A stretch of 64,000 bases of DNA from Comamonas testosteroni. GTDB taxonomy: Bacteria > Pseudomonadota > Gammaproteobacteria > Burkholderiales > Burkholderiaceae_C. How positions within the stretch are numbered: position 1 is the stretch's first letter; every line of letters starts with the position of its first letter. The stretch lies in NCBI GenBank assembly GCA_008727115.1, contig CP044131.1, positions 1,798,001 to 1,862,000 of the forward strand, in the 5' to 3' direction. A program made the translations under genes and the position numbers. The notes below the pieces were generated by a model that worked only from the letters and a program-made list of their open reading frames with translations, made no database searches and was not told the DNA's origin. Below are positions 1 to 8,905 of this stretch, one piece after another.

Positions 1-140
1 CGCTGATGGCGGCCACGCCTTTGAGGCGTCTGGCAAGGCCCGAGGATGTGGCGGGGCCTGTGCTGTTTCTGGCTTCCGAGCTCGGCAGCTTTGTGACCGG
101 GCAGGTGCTGATGGTCGACGGTGGCTTGGTGATGCGATAA
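1..140 (+). CDS. SDR family oxidoreductase, C-terminal end (partial)
   Basis: The window opens inside a reading frame that ends in TAA at 138-140. The last 45 residues contain the [17 protein letters not shown] stretch and the closing [11 protein letters not shown] motif. Both are typical of the C-terminus of classical short-chain dehydrogenases/reductases, where this segment completes the Rossmann fold and tetramer interface. The catalytic Ser-Tyr-Lys region lies upstream of the window, so substrate and exact function cannot be given. No gene on the same strand follows closely. Confidence 0.8.
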   Translation, partial: LMAATPLRRLARPEDVAGPVLFLASELGSFVTGQVLMVDGGLVMR

Positions 141-297
141 GAGCAGCCAACACCGCCCTTGATACGTCGTTGCTTCGCCTTGTCGTACGCTTGTACCGCC
201 TGCGGCTTCGCGCCTCACCTCAACCGCAAACCTGCGGTTTGCTAAGTGGTGTTAGTCGCTCTAAGTGGTACGGCAGGCGCCGTCTGCCTTGTCGAGC

Positions 298-717
298 TCA
301 AGGCTTGGCCGAAGACTGGGCGTGATCTATGGCATCAATGATGGCTATGCCGGTCTCTTGTACACCAGGGGCGTTGAAGCCTGGGCCGGGTGTGACGGCA
401 GGGTGGCTGAGCAGCTTTTCGGCCATGCTCGGCTGCGTTGCAGCAGCAGGCTGCATGTGTACAGGTTCGGCTGGCGTGGCGGCAGGTTCAGGCGCAGAGG
501 TGTCTGTGGACTGCAAATAATCGTTGTAGCGCTTGTAGGCCTGACGGTCGGTGCGTTCTTGCTCCTGCTGCTGGGAGTGCTTCATGTATTGATAGGCTCC
601 CACGCCCAGAACCAGCGATGCCACGAGGAAGACGGCAATGGCCGTGAAAACGAAGTTTTCGTCGGAGCGCTGGGGTGTGTGTGGGGCGGCGGCAGGGATG
701 GGGCGAGAGGCGGGCAT
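298..717 (-). CDS. Small single-pass membrane protein, unrecognised
   Basis: A protein of about 139 residues if started at the ATG at 717; an upstream start at 768 would add 17 residues. It has a short Pro/Ala-rich N-terminus, one hydrophobic segment (FVFTAIAVFLVASLVLGVGA) and then a Gln/Glu-rich, probably periplasmic, tail rich in Pro and Ala. No enzymatic motif is visible. It is separated from azoR by an apparent terminator, so it is probably transcribed alone. Gene reality rests on length, the clear membrane segment and plausible composition. Function is unknown. Confidence 0.55.
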   Translation of the reverse strand: MPASRPIPAAAPHTPQRSDENFVFTAIAVFLVASLVLGVGAYQYMKHSQQQEQERTDRQAYKRYNDYLQSTDTSAPEPAATPAEPVHMQPAAATQPSMAEKLLSHPAVTPGPGFNAPGVQETGIAIIDAIDHAQSSAKP

Positions 718-863
718 CGGCAAATCGGCTCGTGAGCACGAAAAACGGGCTGAACGAAAAACTATCAAACTGTTTTCAGCGTATCAAAAAACAGTGGCTG
801 GGATCTTTCAGATCGGCGACTTCTCGCAGAACTTCAGTCAGAAATAGCGTGAATCGCAAAAAA

Positions 864-889
864 GCCGGTACTCCTTGAGGAGTACCGGC
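864..889 (-). terminator. Rho-independent terminator of azoR
   Basis: An 11-bp perfect stem (GCCGGTACTCC with GGAGTACCGGC) and a 4-nt loop are followed, on the minus strand, by six T residues (A858-A863 on the plus strand). It lies about 50 nt beyond the azoR stop codon. Confidence 0.85.
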
Positions 890-936
890 TTCGTTCATGG
901 CTTTTGTTGGCTGCGTCTTTGGACGCAGCCCGGTGA

Positions 937-1560
937 TCAGGCTGCCACCGCCACCGCTTGCAGCTGTTCAATCTCTGCCTTGGCTCCCTGCATGGCTGCA
1001 GCCTTGGCTTCAGGGCCCATGGATACGCCTTCGGCGCGCACGATGGTGACGTCGGTCACACCCATGAAGCCGAAGATGACCTTCAGATAGCTTTCCTGAT
1101 GCTCCATGGCTTGCCCTGCAGCGCTGCTGCTGTAGGCGCCGCCGCGGGCCGAGGCAATGATGACCTTCTTGTCGCCTGCCAGGCCGACAGGGCCTGTGGC
1201 TGTGTACTTGAAGGTGCGGCCCGCCTGGGCAATGCGATCGAGCCAGGCCTTCAGCTGAGTGGGAATGGTGAAGTTGTAGAAAGGCGCGCCGACGATGATG
1301 ACGTCTGCAGCCAGGAACTGCGTCACCAGCGCTTCGGAGATAGCGTTCTCTTGGCGTTCGATTTCTGTGGCAGCTTCCTGACCGGTGCGAAAGCCCAGGG
1401 ACTGAGCGCTCAGGTGGCTGGGGGCATTCACGGCCAGATCCAGGTAGTCAACCTTGGCTTCAGGGTGAGCCTGTTGCAGGTTGGCCAGAATGTCGGCAGT
1501 CAGTTCACGGGTGATGGAGTTGTTGCCAGTGATGGCAGAGTCAATGTGCAGAATTTGCAT
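937..1560 (-). CDS. azoR: FMN-dependent NADH-azoreductase
   Basis: A 207-residue flavodoxin-fold enzyme of the AzoR/NAD(P)H-quinone reductase family, which uses FMN and NADH to reduce quinones and azo bonds in the cytoplasm. The N-terminal [15 protein letters not shown] phosphate-binding segment, the [16 protein letters not shown] segment near residues 91-106 that contacts flavin, and the SARGGAYS loop are all visible. Length equals the family norm of about 200. It is divergent from a LysR-type gene across 196 bp, an arrangement that usually means the regulator controls the enzyme gene. A strong terminator follows, so it is probably monocistronic. Confidence 0.95.
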   Translation of the reverse strand: MQILHIDSAITGNNSITRELTADILANLQQAHPEAKVDYLDLAVNAPSHLSAQSLGFRTGQEAATEIERQENAISEALVTQFLAADVIIVGAPFYNFTIPTQLKAWLDRIAQAGRTFKYTATGPVGLAGDKKVIIASARGGAYSSSAAGQAMEHQESYLKVIFGFMGVTDVTIVRAEGVSMGPEAKAAAMQGAKAEIEQLQAVAVAA

Positions 1561-1756
1561 GTTGGTATCCAGATGCCTCAGGGTGGTTGTTGGAACACAT
1601 TTCTTGAGCCTTGCCGGTGGCGAGCCGTGGCCTGCCGGGGATTGGTTCTGAAACGCGATGGAATAGATTGTAAATTCGACTCAAGCTCCCGATAAGTCTG
1701 CAAAAATGCGATAGATCGTTCCAAATATCAATTCAATCGAGTCCAAGGAAGTGTGC
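1561..1756. promoter_or_regulatory. Divergent promoter region azoR / LysR regulator
   Basis: This 196-bp spacer between two divergent start codons holds an AT-richer core (about 1665-1740). By analogy with other LysR systems it should contain both promoters and the regulator's T-N11-A type sites. I could not single out one site with confidence. Confidence 0.4.
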
Positions 1757-2677
1757 ATGGTTGATCTCAATGACATGCTGTATTTCGTCGAGGTGGTCGA
1801 GCGTGGTGGCTTTGCCGCTGCCGGCCGGGCCTTGGGTATTCCCAAGTCGCGCCTGTCACGCCGTGTCGCCGAGCTGGAAGGGCATTTAGGCGTGCGCCTG
1901 CTGCAGCGCACCACCCGCAAGCTGTCATTGACCCAGGTTGGCGAAACTTTTTTGCGCCATGGACAGGCCATGCGCGATGCGGCCCTGGCGGCGTCCGATG
2001 CGGTGGCGGAGGTGCAGACCGAGCCGCGCGGCACCATTCGCGTGACCTGCCCGGTGACTCTGGCTCAGACTGTGCTGGGCGAGTTGATGCCCGAATTTCT
2101 GCAGCGCTGCCCTTTGGTGCAGGTGGAGATGCAGGTCACTAATCGTGCCGTCAATCTGGTGGAAGAGGGCATTGATGTGGCGCTGCGTGTGCGTGCCAAT
2201 CTGGACGACAGCGGCTCCATGGTGGTCAAGCGGCTCGATACCTCACGCCAGATCCTGGTGGCCAGCCCCGATTTGCTGCAGCGCCAGGGAACGCCGCGCA
2301 CTCTGGAAGATCTGCAACTGCTCGACAGCATGGCCATGACGGCAGTGGATGGGCATTACAGCCTGCTGCTGGTAGGCCCGGAGGGCAAGGAGCACAGGCT
2401 GCAGCTGCAGCCACGTTATGTGGTGGATGACCTGCTGACGCTGAAGTTTGCGGCGCTGGCGGGTACCGGGATGTGCTGGCTGCCGGATTACATGTGCCAG
2501 GAGGAATTGACGCGTGGAGCGCTGGTGCACTTGCTGCCCCAATGGGCGCCCCCGCTGGGCATTCTTCATGCGGTGTTCCCGTCCCGGCGTGGGCTGGCTC
2601 CTGCGGTGCGGCATTTTCTGGATTTTCTGGGCGAGCGCATGCCCGGAAGTCCCATCTCTGCGCCTGTGCAGGGCTGA
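1757..2677 (+). CDS. LysR-family transcriptional regulator
   Basis: A 306-residue LTTR with an N-terminal winged helix-turn-helix (residues about 3-62, including FAAAGRALGIPKSRLSRRVA) and a C-terminal periplasmic-binding-like effector domain from about residue 90. The ATG at 1757 is preferred over the GTG at 1751 because AAGGAA at 1745-1750 sits at proper spacing. The IPKSRLSRRV recognition helix is typical of the subgroup that controls oxidoreductase genes next door. It is therefore inferred to regulate azoR in response to quinones or electrophiles; the ligand is unknown. Confidence 0.9.
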   Translation: MVDLNDMLYFVEVVERGGFAAAGRALGIPKSRLSRRVAELEGHLGVRLLQRTTRKLSLTQVGETFLRHGQAMRDAALAASDAVAEVQTEPRGTIRVTCPVTLAQTVLGELMPEFLQRCPLVQVEMQVTNRAVNLVEEGIDVALRVRANLDDSGSMVVKRLDTSRQILVASPDLLQRQGTPRTLEDLQLLDSMAMTAVDGHYSLLLVGPEGKEHRLQLQPRYVVDDLLTLKFAALAGTGMCWLPDYMCQEELTRGALVHLLPQWAPPLGILHAVFPSRRGLAPAVRHFLDFLGERMPGSPISAPVQG

Positions 2678-2859
2678 GGTGGCTGCACAAGGCTGGCCTG
2701 TAGGTTCTCTCTCTGTATTAGCTTCTGCCCATAAGGTAAGAACAAATCATTGGTTGGGATTTGCGCAGGCTCTGCCCACAATGGCCGCCTTGTTATCTGA
2801 TCGCCAGCGGCAAAGCCTTGTTCGGGTTTTGAGCCGCTCTCGGTCGCAGGAGACGGCGC

Positions 2860-3456
2860 ATGACATCCCCATTTCGTATCGTGATCGTGCCAGGCTGGCG
2901 CAACTCAGGGCCAGGCCATTGGCAATCTCTTTGGGCTGAGCAACTCCCGGGGGCGGTGCGTGTGCAGCAGCAAGACTGGCTGGTACCGCATCGCGATGCC
3001 TGGGTGGGGGAGCTGGAGGCGCTGCTGCTTTCGGATAAGCGCCCGGCCATTGTTGTGGCCCACAGTCTGGGCTGCATTGCTACCGTGCATCTGGGTCCGG
3101 AGGCAGCCTCTCGCGTTCGTGGCGCTTTGCTGGTGGCTCCGGCCGACCCGGAGCGGCGAGCGCAATTGACGGACTTTGCCCCCGTGCCCTATGCACAGCT
3201 TCCTTATAGAAGTGTTCTGGTGGCCAGCAGCAACGACCCGTTTTGTCCCATTCGCCGTGCAGGAGCCTATGCCAGGGCCTGGGGCAGTGAGCTGGTACGG
3301 CTGCAAAATGCCGGCCATATCAATGTGGAATCAGGCTTTGGGGCCTGGCCATTGGGTCTGGCACTGCTGCAATCCTTGATGAATGAACCGGCATGGCAGG
3401 CAGGATATGCGAGCTTTGGCGCTCAAGCTGAAGGTGAGCCAGCCTTGGTTGCTTGA
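2860..3456 (+). CDS. RBBP9/YdeN-type serine hydrolase
   Basis: A 198-residue alpha/beta hydrolase of the compact RBBP9/YdeN family. The N-terminus IVIVPGWRNSGPGHWQ is the family's oxyanion segment. The predicted triad is Ser69 in VVAHSLGC, Asp126 in SSNDPFCP and His153 in NAGHINVESGFG. The start is set by AGGAG about 8 nt upstream. Family members are small esterase-like enzymes with poorly defined substrates. The gene seems transcribed alone; about 180 bp of unremarkable sequence lie upstream. Confidence 0.9.
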   Translation: MTSPFRIVIVPGWRNSGPGHWQSLWAEQLPGAVRVQQQDWLVPHRDAWVGELEALLLSDKRPAIVVAHSLGCIATVHLGPEAASRVRGALLVAPADPERRAQLTDFAPVPYAQLPYRSVLVASSNDPFCPIRRAGAYARAWGSELVRLQNAGHINVESGFGAWPLGLALLQSLMNEPAWQAGYASFGAQAEGEPALVA

Positions 3457-3482
3457 GCATCAAGCCTTTTGAATGAATTTAA

Positions 3483-3530
3483 TTTGATAGCTGCAAGCGC
3501 TTTCCCAGAAAGCGTTTGTGGCTATTTTTG
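3483..3530. repeat. Dispersed palindromic repeat, copy A
   Basis: GATAGCTGCAAGCGCTTTC, a short loop, then AAAGCGTTTGTGGCTAT and TTTTTG form an imperfect stem of about 18 bp. The same core (ATAGCTGCAAGCGCTT with its reverse complement) recurs at 28726, 30306 and 52842, with degraded copies at 19177 and 20022. The T-run suggests it also terminates transcription from the hydrolase gene. Confidence 0.7.
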
Positions 3531-3683
3531 CTATATTTTTCTTGTTTTCTTTGCATGGGCGCTGCTTTGTGCTTTGTCAGCCATCTCAAGACCTCTCTAT
3601 TGCAAGGCTACAGCTGCTGGTGACGCAAGGCACTGAGCCATTGCCCGGCTGAGCTTCTATATGCTTTTTTCGAGAAAACAAAG

Positions 3684-3697
3684 AAGAATATATTCTT
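3684..3697. promoter_or_regulatory. Perfect 14-bp palindrome upstream of sbp (candidate operator)
   Basis: AAGAATATATTCTT is a perfect palindrome in an AT-rich stretch 70 bp before the sbp start codon. A weak sigma70-like pair (TTGAGT at 3698, ACAATG at 3721) follows directly. Sulfate uptake operons are usually under CysB-type control, so this is a candidate operator. The protein that binds it is inference only. Confidence 0.4.
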
Positions 3698-3766
3698 TTG
3701 AGTTTTAAAGACAAGTTCGCACAATGCCTGCACCGTTACACATTGCTCAAGAAAAGGCAGCGAACC

Positions 3767-4759
3767 ATGCATTCCGTGAAGCTCAAGACATTGTTGGCAT
3801 CCATCGCACTGGCAGCAGCAGGCGCTGCCTCTGCTCAGACCCAGTTGCTCAATGTTTCCTATGACGTGGCCCGAGAGTTCTACAAGGACTACAACGCGGC
3901 TTTCATTGCCCATTACAAGAAGACCAAGGGCGTTGACATCAAGGTGGACCAGTCGCACGGCGGCTCCAGCGCCCAGGCGCGTGCGGTCAATGACGGTCTG
4001 GCCGCCGATGTGGTGACCTTCAACACAACCACCGACGTGGACTTCCTGGCCCAGAACGGCGTGGTTGCCAAGGACTGGAACAAGAAATTTGCGCACGATG
4101 CATCGCCCACCACATCGACCATGCTGTTCCTGGTGCGCAATGGCAATCCCAAGAACATCAAGGACTGGTCCGACCTGACCCGTCCCGATGTGAAGGTGGT
4201 TGTGGTCAACCCCAAGACTGGCGGCAATGGCCGCTATGCCTATCTGGCCGCCTGGGGCTCGGTGCGTGAAAAGGGCGGAACCGATGCGCAAGCCGCCGAG
4301 TTCGTGCAAAAGCTCTACAAGAACGTTCCCGTGCTGGGCAAGGGTGGCCGCGATGCGACCAGCATCTTCCTGCAGCGCAATATCGGTGATGTGCTGATTA
4401 CCTTTGAATCCGAAGTCGTGTCCGTGGACCGCGAATTTGGCAAAGGCAAGGTCGATGCGGTGTACCCATCGGTGAGCATCGTGGCCGAGAACCCTGTGGC
4501 GGTGGTCGAGCGCACCGTGGCCAAGAAGGGCACCACTCAGCTGGCCACCGACTATCTGCAGTACCTGTATTCCGATGAAGCCCAGGAAATTGCGGCCAAG
4601 CACGCGATCCGCCCCCGCTCTGAAGCCGTGCTGAAGAAGCATGCCGACCAGTTCAAGCCCATCAAGCAGTTCACCGTGGCCAAGTACTTCGGCTCGCTCA
4701 CCGAAGCGCAGAAGGTGCACTTCAATGACGGTGGTCAGTTCGACAAGCTGTACAAGTAA
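3767..4759 (+). CDS. sbp: Sulfate/thiosulfate ABC transporter periplasmic-binding protein
   Basis: A 330-residue secreted solute-binding protein. From the ATG at 3767 a Sec signal peptide (KLKTLLASIALAAAGAASA) precedes the mature start at QTQLLNVSYD. The family motifs VSYDVAREFYKDYN, DQSHGGSSAQARAV, NPKTGGNGRYAYLAAWG and GGRDATSIFLQR are present; they bind unhydrated sulfate through backbone amides. An upstream in-frame start at 3698 would bury the signal peptide and is rejected. It is the first gene of a cysTWA-type operon and is separated from cysT by 176 bp with a GC-rich repeat. That gap may let the binding protein be made in excess over the membrane subunits. Confidence 0.97.
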   Translation: MHSVKLKTLLASIALAAAGAASAQTQLLNVSYDVAREFYKDYNAAFIAHYKKTKGVDIKVDQSHGGSSAQARAVNDGLAADVVTFNTTTDVDFLAQNGVVAKDWNKKFAHDASPTTSTMLFLVRNGNPKNIKDWSDLTRPDVKVVVVNPKTGGNGRYAYLAAWGSVREKGGTDAQAAEFVQKLYKNVPVLGKGGRDATSIFLQRNIGDVLITFESEVVSVDREFGKGKVDAVYPSVSIVAENPVAVVERTVAKKGTTQLATDYLQYLYSDEAQEIAAKHAIRPRSEAVLKKHADQFKPIKQFTVAKYFGSLTEAQKVHFNDGGQFDKLYK

Positions 4760-4761
4760 CA

Positions 4762-4869
4762 CCCCCTGAGCCGCTGCGCGGCTTCCCCCTCTCTCTACGC
4801 GCTTTGCGCTACGGGAGGGGGACGACGCCTTCGCTGCGGGGCGGCCCTTGCTTGGCGTCCCTGGTGTGG
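4762..4869. repeat. GC-rich intergenic repeat R1 inside the sulfate operon
   Basis: CCCCCTGAGCCGCTGCGCGGC, then TTCCCCCT, a small hairpin, GGGAGGGGGACGACG and CTTCGCTGCGGGGCGGC follow one another. The same order of blocks recurs at 7995-8088 and, degraded, at 8105-8168 and 8206-8290. The blocks are self-complementary (CCCCCT with AGGGGG), so the RNA should fold. It sits between sbp and cysT. Confidence 0.7.
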
Positions 4870-4935
4870 GGCGCGTCTGTTTATATGCAGCGGGCGAGAA
4901 GGGCACCCAATAACTCCCTGTGAATCGCTTTGAAT

Positions 4936-5793
4936 ATGTCTTCTGCTGCTCTAGCCCCCCGCAAGGCGCGTAGTGCCAAGCGCGTGTTGCCCGGTTTCGG
5001 GCTGACGCTGGGCTACACCATTTTTTATCTGAGCATCATCGTGCTCATTCCGCTGGTGGCGCTGATGTCCGCCAGCTTCACCATGACCTGGGCCCAGTTC
5101 TGGGAGGCCGTGGCAGCTCCGCCAGTGGTGGCTTCTTACAAGCTTTCGTTCTTCATGTCGTTTGTGGCGGCCTGTGTGAATGCGGTGTTCGGGCTGCTGA
5201 TTGCCTGGATTCTGGTGCGCTACTCTTTCCCCGGCAAAAAGATCGTGGATGCGCTGGTGGACTTGCCTTTCGCGCTGCCCACAGCCGTAGCGGGTATCTC
5301 GCTGTCGGCGCTGTATGCGGGCAATGGCTGGATTGGTCAGTACTTCGAGTCGCTGGGTATTTCGATGGCCTATAACGCCAACGGCATTGCGATTGCGCTG
5401 ATCTTTATCGGTCTGCCGTTTGTCGTGCGCACCGTGCAGCCCGTGCTGGAGGACTTCGAGCGAGAGCTGGAGGAGGCCGCCACCAGCCTGGGTGCATCGC
5501 GCTGGCAGATTTTCTACAAGGTCATCCTGCCGCACATCGGTCCGGCACTGCTCACAGGCTTTGCCATGGCGTTTGCCCGTGCGGTGGGGGAGTACGGCTC
5601 TGTCATCTTCATTGCGGGCAATATTCCCATGGAGTCCCAGATCACGCCGCTGATCATCATGGGCAAACTCGACCAGCATGATCTGGCAGGTGCCACTGCC
5701 GTGGCCATCGTCATGCTGCTGATTTCTTTTGTGCTGCTGCTGTTCATCAATGCACTGCAGGCCTGGCAACGCAAGGCTCAGGGAGGCCGCTGA
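4936..5793 (+). CDS. cysT: Sulfate/thiosulfate ABC transporter permease CysT (CysU)
   Basis: A 285-residue inner-membrane permease with six predicted helices; with CysW it forms the translocation channel. The BPD permease signature [18 protein letters not shown] (EAA loop, contact with CysA) is clear, as are [12 protein letters not shown] and [16 protein letters not shown]. The ATG at 4936 is chosen over the TTG at 4930. The stop codon overlaps the next start by one base (TGATG), indicating translational coupling with cysW. Confidence 0.96.
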   Translation: MSSAALAPRKARSAKRVLPGFGLTLGYTIFYLSIIVLIPLVALMSASFTMTWAQFWEAVAAPPVVASYKLSFFMSFVAACVNAVFGLLIAWILVRYSFPGKKIVDALVDLPFALPTAVAGISLSALYAGNGWIGQYFESLGISMAYNANGIAIALIFIGLPFVVRTVQPVLEDFERELEEAATSLGASRWQIFYKVILPHIGPALLTGFAMAFARAVGEYGSVIFIAGNIPMESQITPLIIMGKLDQHDLAGATAVAIVMLLISFVLLLFINALQAWQRKAQGGR

Positions 5794-6833
5794 TGCAAGA
5801 ACTTCATCACATCGCAGATGCGCTGTTCCCCAATAGGCTGTCGATCTGGAGCTATCTGCTCATCGGAGTGGTGCTGGCGCTGATTGCGCTGGTGCTGCTC
5901 TACAAGATCACAGCCCCGCCCAAGAGCACCAAGCTGGGGAAGATGACCACTACCGAGCCACGCTGGGTGCGCTGGGTGCTGACCACGGTGGGTCTGCTGT
6001 TCATGCTGATCTTCCTGATCCTGCCGCTGCTGTCCGTGTTTGGCGAAGCCTTGCGCAAGGGCTGGGATGCGTATCTGGCCGCGCTGGCCGAACCTGATGC
6101 CATCTCGTCGATCAAGCTGACCTTTATCACCGCACTGATCTGCGTGCCGCTGAACCTGGTGTTTGGCGTGGCTGCGGCCTGGTGTATTGCCAAGTACGAG
6201 TTCAAGGGCAAGGCCTTTCTGACCACGCTGATCGACCTGCCGTTCTCCATTTCGCCCGTGGTGGCCGGTTTGATGTATGTGCTGGTCTTTGGTGCCAACG
6301 GCTGGTTGGGTCCTTGGTTGGCTGCCAACAAGATCCAGATCATCTTTGCCGTGCCCGGCATTGTGTTGGCCACCATCTTTGTGACCTTCCCCTTCATCGC
6401 CCGTGAACTGATCCCGCTGATGCAGGCCCAGGGCAGCGACGAGGAGCAGGCTGCCGTGGTGCTGGGCGCCAGCGGCTGGCAGACTTTCTGGAACGTGACC
6501 CTGCCCAATATCAAGTGGGGCTTGGTCTACGGCGTGATTCTTTGCAATGCGCGTGCCATGGGTGAGTTTGGCGCGGTGTCCGTGGTCTCGGGTCATATCC
6601 GTGGCCAGACCAACACCATGCCGCTGCACGTCGAAGTGCTCTATGGCGACTACCAGGGCGCGGCTGCGTTTGCCGTGGCCTCGCTGCTGGCCTTGCTGGC
6701 GTTGGTGACCCTGGTCATCAAGTCGATTGCCGAATGGCGCGCCGAGCAACTGGCCAAGGCCGCTGCCGAAGCCCCGCCAGAGCGCCCCGGCCAGATCAGC
6801 CTCAACCCGAATAAAACCGTCAAGGCTGCCTGA
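5793..6833 (+). CDS. cysW: Sulfate/thiosulfate ABC transporter permease CysW (long N-terminus)
   Basis: The second sulfate permease. The C-terminal 290 residues are canonical: [16 protein letters not shown], the EAA loop [19 protein letters not shown] and [17 protein letters not shown]. From the coupled ATG at 5793 the protein is 346 residues, about 50 longer than the usual 290-300, because of an extra hydrophobic helix at residues about 18-37. An internal ATG at 5943, with GGGGA just upstream, would give a standard 296-residue protein. Which start is used is not settled by sequence. The TGATG overlap favours 5793. Confidence 0.93.
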   Translation: MQELHHIADALFPNRLSIWSYLLIGVVLALIALVLLYKITAPPKSTKLGKMTTTEPRWVRWVLTTVGLLFMLIFLILPLLSVFGEALRKGWDAYLAALAEPDAISSIKLTFITALICVPLNLVFGVAAAWCIAKYEFKGKAFLTTLIDLPFSISPVVAGLMYVLVFGANGWLGPWLAANKIQIIFAVPGIVLATIFVTFPFIARELIPLMQAQGSDEEQAAVVLGASGWQTFWNVTLPNIKWGLVYGVILCNARAMGEFGAVSVVSGHIRGQTNTMPLHVEVLYGDYQGAAAFAVASLLALLALVTLVIKSIAEWRAEQLAKAAAEAPPERPGQISLNPNKTVKAA

Positions 6834-6862
6834 GCGGCCTCGAACAGAACAAGAGATTCATC

Positions 6863-7990
6863 ATGAGTATCGAAATCCGTAACGTCAGCAAGCAGTTCGG
6901 CGACTTTCAGGCCCTGCGTGATGTCAGCCTCGATATCAAGTCGGGCGAGCTGATTGCCTTGCTTGGCCCATCGGGCTGCGGCAAGACCACCTTGCTGCGC
7001 ATCATCGCGGGGCTGGAAACGGCCGATGTGGGAAGCATCCACTTCAGTGGTGAAGACACGACAGACGTGCATGTGCGCGACCGCAACGTGGGCTTTGTGT
7101 TCCAGCACTACGCGTTGTTCCGCCACATGACGGTGTTTGAGAACGTTGCGTTTGGCCTGCGCGTCAAGCCGCGCAAGGAGCGCCCTAGCGAGGCAGTGAT
7201 CAAGGAAAAGGTCATGAAGCTGCTTAAGCTGGTGCAGCTGGACTGGATCGCTGATCGCTTCCCCTCGCAACTGTCGGGCGGTCAGCGTCAGCGTATTGCA
7301 CTGGCCCGCGCTCTGGCCGTGGAGCCCAAGGTGCTGCTGCTGGACGAGCCCTTTGGCGCGCTGGACGCCAAGGTGAGAAAAGAGCTGCGCCGCTGGCTGC
7401 GTCAACTGCACGACGAGTTGCACGTGACTTCCATCTTCGTGACCCACGACCAGGAAGAAGCGCTGGAAGTGGCCGACCGCGTGGTCGTCATCAACCAGGG
7501 AAAGATCGAGCAGGAAGGCACACCGCAGGAGGTCTGGGACAACCCTGCTACGCCTTTTGTCTATGGCTTCCTGGGCGATGTGAACCTGTTCAAGGGCCGT
7601 GCCAGCGATGGCCGCGTCTATCTGGACGAAGGCATGCAGCTGGACAGCACGGATGCACGCGGTGCCAACAATAGCCAGGCTTTTGCCTATGTGCGCCCGC
7701 ATGATCTGGAGGTGGAGCGCTATTCACCCGGCCAGAATCTGGATGCCCAGGGCCGCCCCACCGGCATCGTGGCCCAGTTGTCGCGCGCGATTGTGGTCGG
7801 CCCCATCGCTAGGCTGGAACTTATTCCGTCCGAGACAACACCAAGCGCTGGTGAGGCAGGAGATGAGGGGCTGATCGAAGCCCAGATTCCTGCCCAGCAG
7901 TTCAAGGACATGGGCTTGCGCGAAGGCGAAACTCTGGTGGTGACACCGCGGCGCGCCAAAGTGTTTCTGGATGAGGCGGCGGGGATCTGA
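6863..7990 (+). CDS. cysA: Sulfate/thiosulfate ABC transporter ATP-binding protein
   Basis: A 375-residue ATPase that energises CysT/CysW. Visible are Walker A ([12 protein letters not shown], residues about 34-45), the Q-loop region FVFQHYALF, the ABC signature [15 protein letters not shown], Walker B with [11 protein letters not shown] and the H-loop [16 protein letters not shown]-like C-terminal domain follows from about residue 240 and fits the family length of about 365. It lies 29 nt after cysW in the same operon. A block of GC-rich repeats follows the stop codon. Confidence 0.97.
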   Translation: MSIEIRNVSKQFGDFQALRDVSLDIKSGELIALLGPSGCGKTTLLRIIAGLETADVGSIHFSGEDTTDVHVRDRNVGFVFQHYALFRHMTVFENVAFGLRVKPRKERPSEAVIKEKVMKLLKLVQLDWIADRFPSQLSGGQRQRIALARALAVEPKVLLLDEPFGALDAKVRKELRRWLRQLHDELHVTSIFVTHDQEEALEVADRVVVINQGKIEQEGTPQEVWDNPATPFVYGFLGDVNLFKGRASDGRVYLDEGMQLDSTDARGANNSQAFAYVRPHDLEVERYSPGQNLDAQGRPTGIVAQLSRAIVVGPIARLELIPSETTPSAGEAGDEGLIEAQIPAQQFKDMGLREGETLVVTPRRAKVFLDEAAGI

Positions 7991-7994
7991 TTGC

Positions 7995-8290
7995 TCCCCC
8001 TGAGGCGCTTTGCGCCTTCCCCCTGAGGGGGACGACGACTTCGCCGCAGGGCGGCCTTTGCTCGTCGTCTCTTGCGAAAGGGGCGGGTACGTGCGGAGGT
8101 GTACCCGAGGGGGACGACAGCCTCGCTGCGAGGCGGCTCTTGCTTGCTGTCTCTTGCGAAAGGGGCGGTGCATGCGGTAGGAGAAGTTCCCCTGTGGCGT
8201 CTTTCCTCTCGGTGCGCTTCGCGCTAGGAGTGGGGGCGATAGCCTTGCACAGAAACAGCTCTTGCAGCTGTCTCGTGTGCGAGGAGCGGT
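7995..8290. repeat. Cluster of GC-rich intergenic repeats R2-R4
   Basis: The 367-bp gap between cysA and dsbB is filled by three successive versions of the R1 repeat. R2 (7995-8088) is nearly complete: CCCCCTGAGGCGCTTTGCGCC, TTCCCCCTGAGGGGGACGAC, TTCGCCGCAGGGCGGC, then CTCGTCGTCTCTTGCG. R3 (8105-8168) repeats the second half. R4 (8206-8290) is strongly degraded. CTCTTGCGAAAGGGGCGG is shared almost exactly between R2 and R3. No gene is seen in this gap. Confidence 0.7.
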
Positions 8291-8357
8291 ATCAACCTAA
8301 GTTCAGGCGCTATCCTTGCTGCTGGCATATTTGGCTAATTTCGCAGAAAGAATATTG

Positions 8358-8858
8358 ATGCTTCAATGGTTTGAAACCGCGCCACGGCGCATCCTGGCGC
8401 TGATCTGCGCTGCTTGCGTGGCCATGCTGGCTTTTGGTCTGTATCTGCAGCATGGGGTGGGGCTGGAGCCATGTCCCATGTGTATCGTGCAACGCTATGC
8501 ACTGATTTTGGTAGCTATCTTCACAGGGCTGGCAAGCGTTAGAGGCCAAAAAGGCTGGTGGATGAGCTTTGGTGTGCTGGCTCTGCTCGCGAGCGGCTTT
8601 GGAGCCTTTGTCGCCGCCCGCCAGACATGGTTGCAGTGGTACCCCCCGGAGTTCGCCACCTGTGGCCGCGATTTTTACGGAATGATTGAGCACTACTCTT
8701 TCAGCCGTTCCATCCCCATGATCTTCCAGGGCTCGGGCGACTGTGCCGCCGTGGACTGGAGCTTCCTGGGAGGCTCGATTGCCAATTGGTCATTGGTCTG
8801 TTTTGCTGGATTCTTTCTTATCTTGCTGTTGCTTTTGTCGAGAGGACGCAAACGTTAA
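8358..8858 (+). CDS. dsbB: Disulfide bond formation protein B
   Basis: A 166-residue inner-membrane quinone reductase with four predicted helices that reoxidises periplasmic DsbA. The N-terminal redox pair is Cys39/Cys42 in EPCPMCIVQRY and the second periplasmic pair is Cys102/Cys129, as in the DsbB family. The ATG at 8358 (AGAAAG upstream) is preferred over an in-frame start at 8316. It lies immediately upstream of a very cysteine-paired surface protein gene. They are separated by a terminator and 390 bp, so functional linkage is inference. Confidence 0.94.
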   Translation: MLQWFETAPRRILALICAACVAMLAFGLYLQHGVGLEPCPMCIVQRYALILVAIFTGLASVRGQKGWWMSFGVLALLASGFGAFVAARQTWLQWYPPEFATCGRDFYGMIEHYSFSRSIPMIFQGSGDCAAVDWSFLGGSIANWSLVCFAGFFLILLLLLSRGRKR

Positions 8859-8880
8859 CAGTCCCAGGTTGGAGTTGAGC

Positions 8881-8905
8881 AAAAACGCCTTTGGGCGCTT
8901 TTTTA
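8881..8905 (+). terminator. Probable terminator of dsbB
   Basis: AAAAACGCC, loop TTTG and GGCG, with one unpaired C, are followed by seven Ts. It lies 22 nt after the dsbB stop codon. Confidence 0.65.
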
